From Henriciella sp. AS95 (GTDB lineage: Bacteria; Pseudomonadota; Alphaproteobacteria; Caulobacterales; Hyphomonadaceae): a DNA stretch of 64,000 nucleotides. Made by a program: the position numbers and the translations under genes. Each line of letters opens with the position of its first letter. The stretch's first letter is position 1. Location: assembly GCF_038900055.1 (NCBI RefSeq), contig NZ_JBBMQM010000001.1, positions 1,922,001 through 1,986,000 of the forward strand. The letters run 5' to 3'. A model generated the notes under the pieces. The model searched no databases and was not told the origin of the DNA. It saw only the letters and a program-made list of their open reading frames with translations. Below are positions 63,380-64,000 of the stretch, piece by piece.

Positions 63380-63438
63380 TTCCTATTCGCGCGTCGGTGG
63401 GGCAAAGTGGGGCGGAATCAATTGATTGAGTCGCTTCC

Positions 63439-64000
63439 ATGGGTTTTCTGAAAGCAATTTTCGTCCTTCTCATTATCGGCGTCATCATTGGTGGGGCTGC
63501 GCTGGCTGGCGGCTGGATGTGGCTGCAGAATGAAGTCGCCAAGCCTGGGCCAATCATCGAAGAAACAAATTTTCGAGTTGAGTCCGGTGATCACGTCGGT
63601 GCCGTGGCTCAACGCCTCAAAGACCAGGGCATCATTTCAGATGCACGCGCGATGAAACTTCACGCGCGGATCAGTGGCCAAGAGGCTGCCCTCAAAGTGG
63701 GCGAATACGCCATCCCGGCGCGGGCCAGCATGGGCGCAGTGCTCGACCAGCTGGTTGAAGGTGACGTGATCCAGTACCGTATCACTGTGCCCGAAGGGCG
63801 GACCACCGCACAGATTCTCCGCCTGGTAGACGCGCATCCTGATCTTGTCGGTGATCTGCCGGACCGAGACATCGCTGAAGGCACACTGTTGCCGGACACC
63901 TATATATTCGCCTCCGATACATCGAAGACCGCCATCATAGAGCGTATGGAGAAGGCGCAGGACGATCTCCTCGCAGAACTCTGGCCGGAGCGTCAGGATG
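63439..64000 (+). CDS. mltG: endolytic murein transglycosylase MltG, N-terminal part (cut by window edge)
   Basis: The first 187 residues are present. They comprise an N-terminal membrane helix (about 5-27) and the LysM-like/YceG domain with FRVESGDHVGAVAQRLKDQG and VGEYAIPARASMGAVLDQL, then ITVPEGRTTAQILRLVD. The catalytic Glu lies beyond the edge. The fabF-mltG order is common in alphaproteobacteria. Confidence 0.93.
   Translation, partial: MGFLKAIFVLLIIGVIIGGAALAGGWMWLQNEVAKPGPIIEETNFRVESGDHVGAVAQRLKDQGIISDARAMKLHARISGQEAALKVGEYAIPARASMGAVLDQLVEGDVIQYRITVPEGRTTAQILRLVDAHPDLVGDLPDRDIAEGTLLPDTYIFASDTSKTAIIERMEKAQDDLLAELWPERQD

Overview
The window looks like a chromosomal segment of an alphaproteobacterium. 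Features that suggest the Hyphomonadaceae/Caulobacterales neighbourhood are an UrcA-family protein, TonB-dependent uptake, curli genes and the gene orders rpsF-rpsR-rplI-dnaB-alr and fabD-fabG-acpP-fabF-mltG. This placement is inferred from gene content only. I saw no tRNA, rRNA, CRISPR array, insertion sequence or prophage. The left edge cuts an RND pump gene and the right edge cuts mltG.

Region 1 (1-5751, minus strand) is one tightly overlapping operon: PepSY protein, OmpR-type response regulator, histidine kinase, small membrane protein, TolC-type outer-membrane factor, RND adaptor and RND pump. It reads as a self-regulated tripartite efflux system.

Region 2 (6342-24706) is a catabolic island. 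The minus-strand arm encodes a CurA-like reductase, an indolepyruvate-type ferredoxin oxidoreductase, a VOC protein and an MFS transporter. Plus-strand units encode a SnoaL-like protein, a fumarylacetoacetase-family hydrolase, a TonB receptor, a second SnoaL-like protein, an FAD aromatic hydroxylase, a lipid-anchored sulfatase, a second VOC protein and an acyl-CoA ligase. A GntR/FadR-type regulator lies inside. Paired ATGCA-type repeats, about 18-19 bp apart, occur in front of four of the transcription units, and a single copy lies in front of the regulator gene. This suggests one regulon. Together the genes could take up, desulfate, hydroxylate, ring-cleave and activate a sulfated aromatic compound; the substrate is not determined.

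Region 3 (25083-32588) holds an MMPL/RND exporter, a LolA-like periplasmic protein and an outer-membrane barrel, divergent from an ECF sigma factor that converges on a TPR-containing Ser/Thr kinase.

Region 4 (33013-40162) is a curli locus: csgF, csgG with a long and possibly frame-disrupted C-terminus, three curlin-repeat proteins and an unrecognised secreted protein. It is followed by a small membrane protein, an ECF sigma factor and a membrane protein that may be its anti-sigma. CsgE and CsgD are not in the window.

Region 5 (40222-64000) is mostly housekeeping: quinone oxidoreductase, FAD monooxygenase, NnrU, panB, a YfgM-like protein, bamB, der, an SDR, purF, cvpA, radA, an UrcA protein, MlaF/MlaE, alr, dnaB, rplI-rpsR-rpsF, a PEP-mutase-family protein, fabD-fabG-acpP-fabF and mltG. 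A small membrane-protein gene at 43131-43541 carries an in-frame TGA and looks broken.
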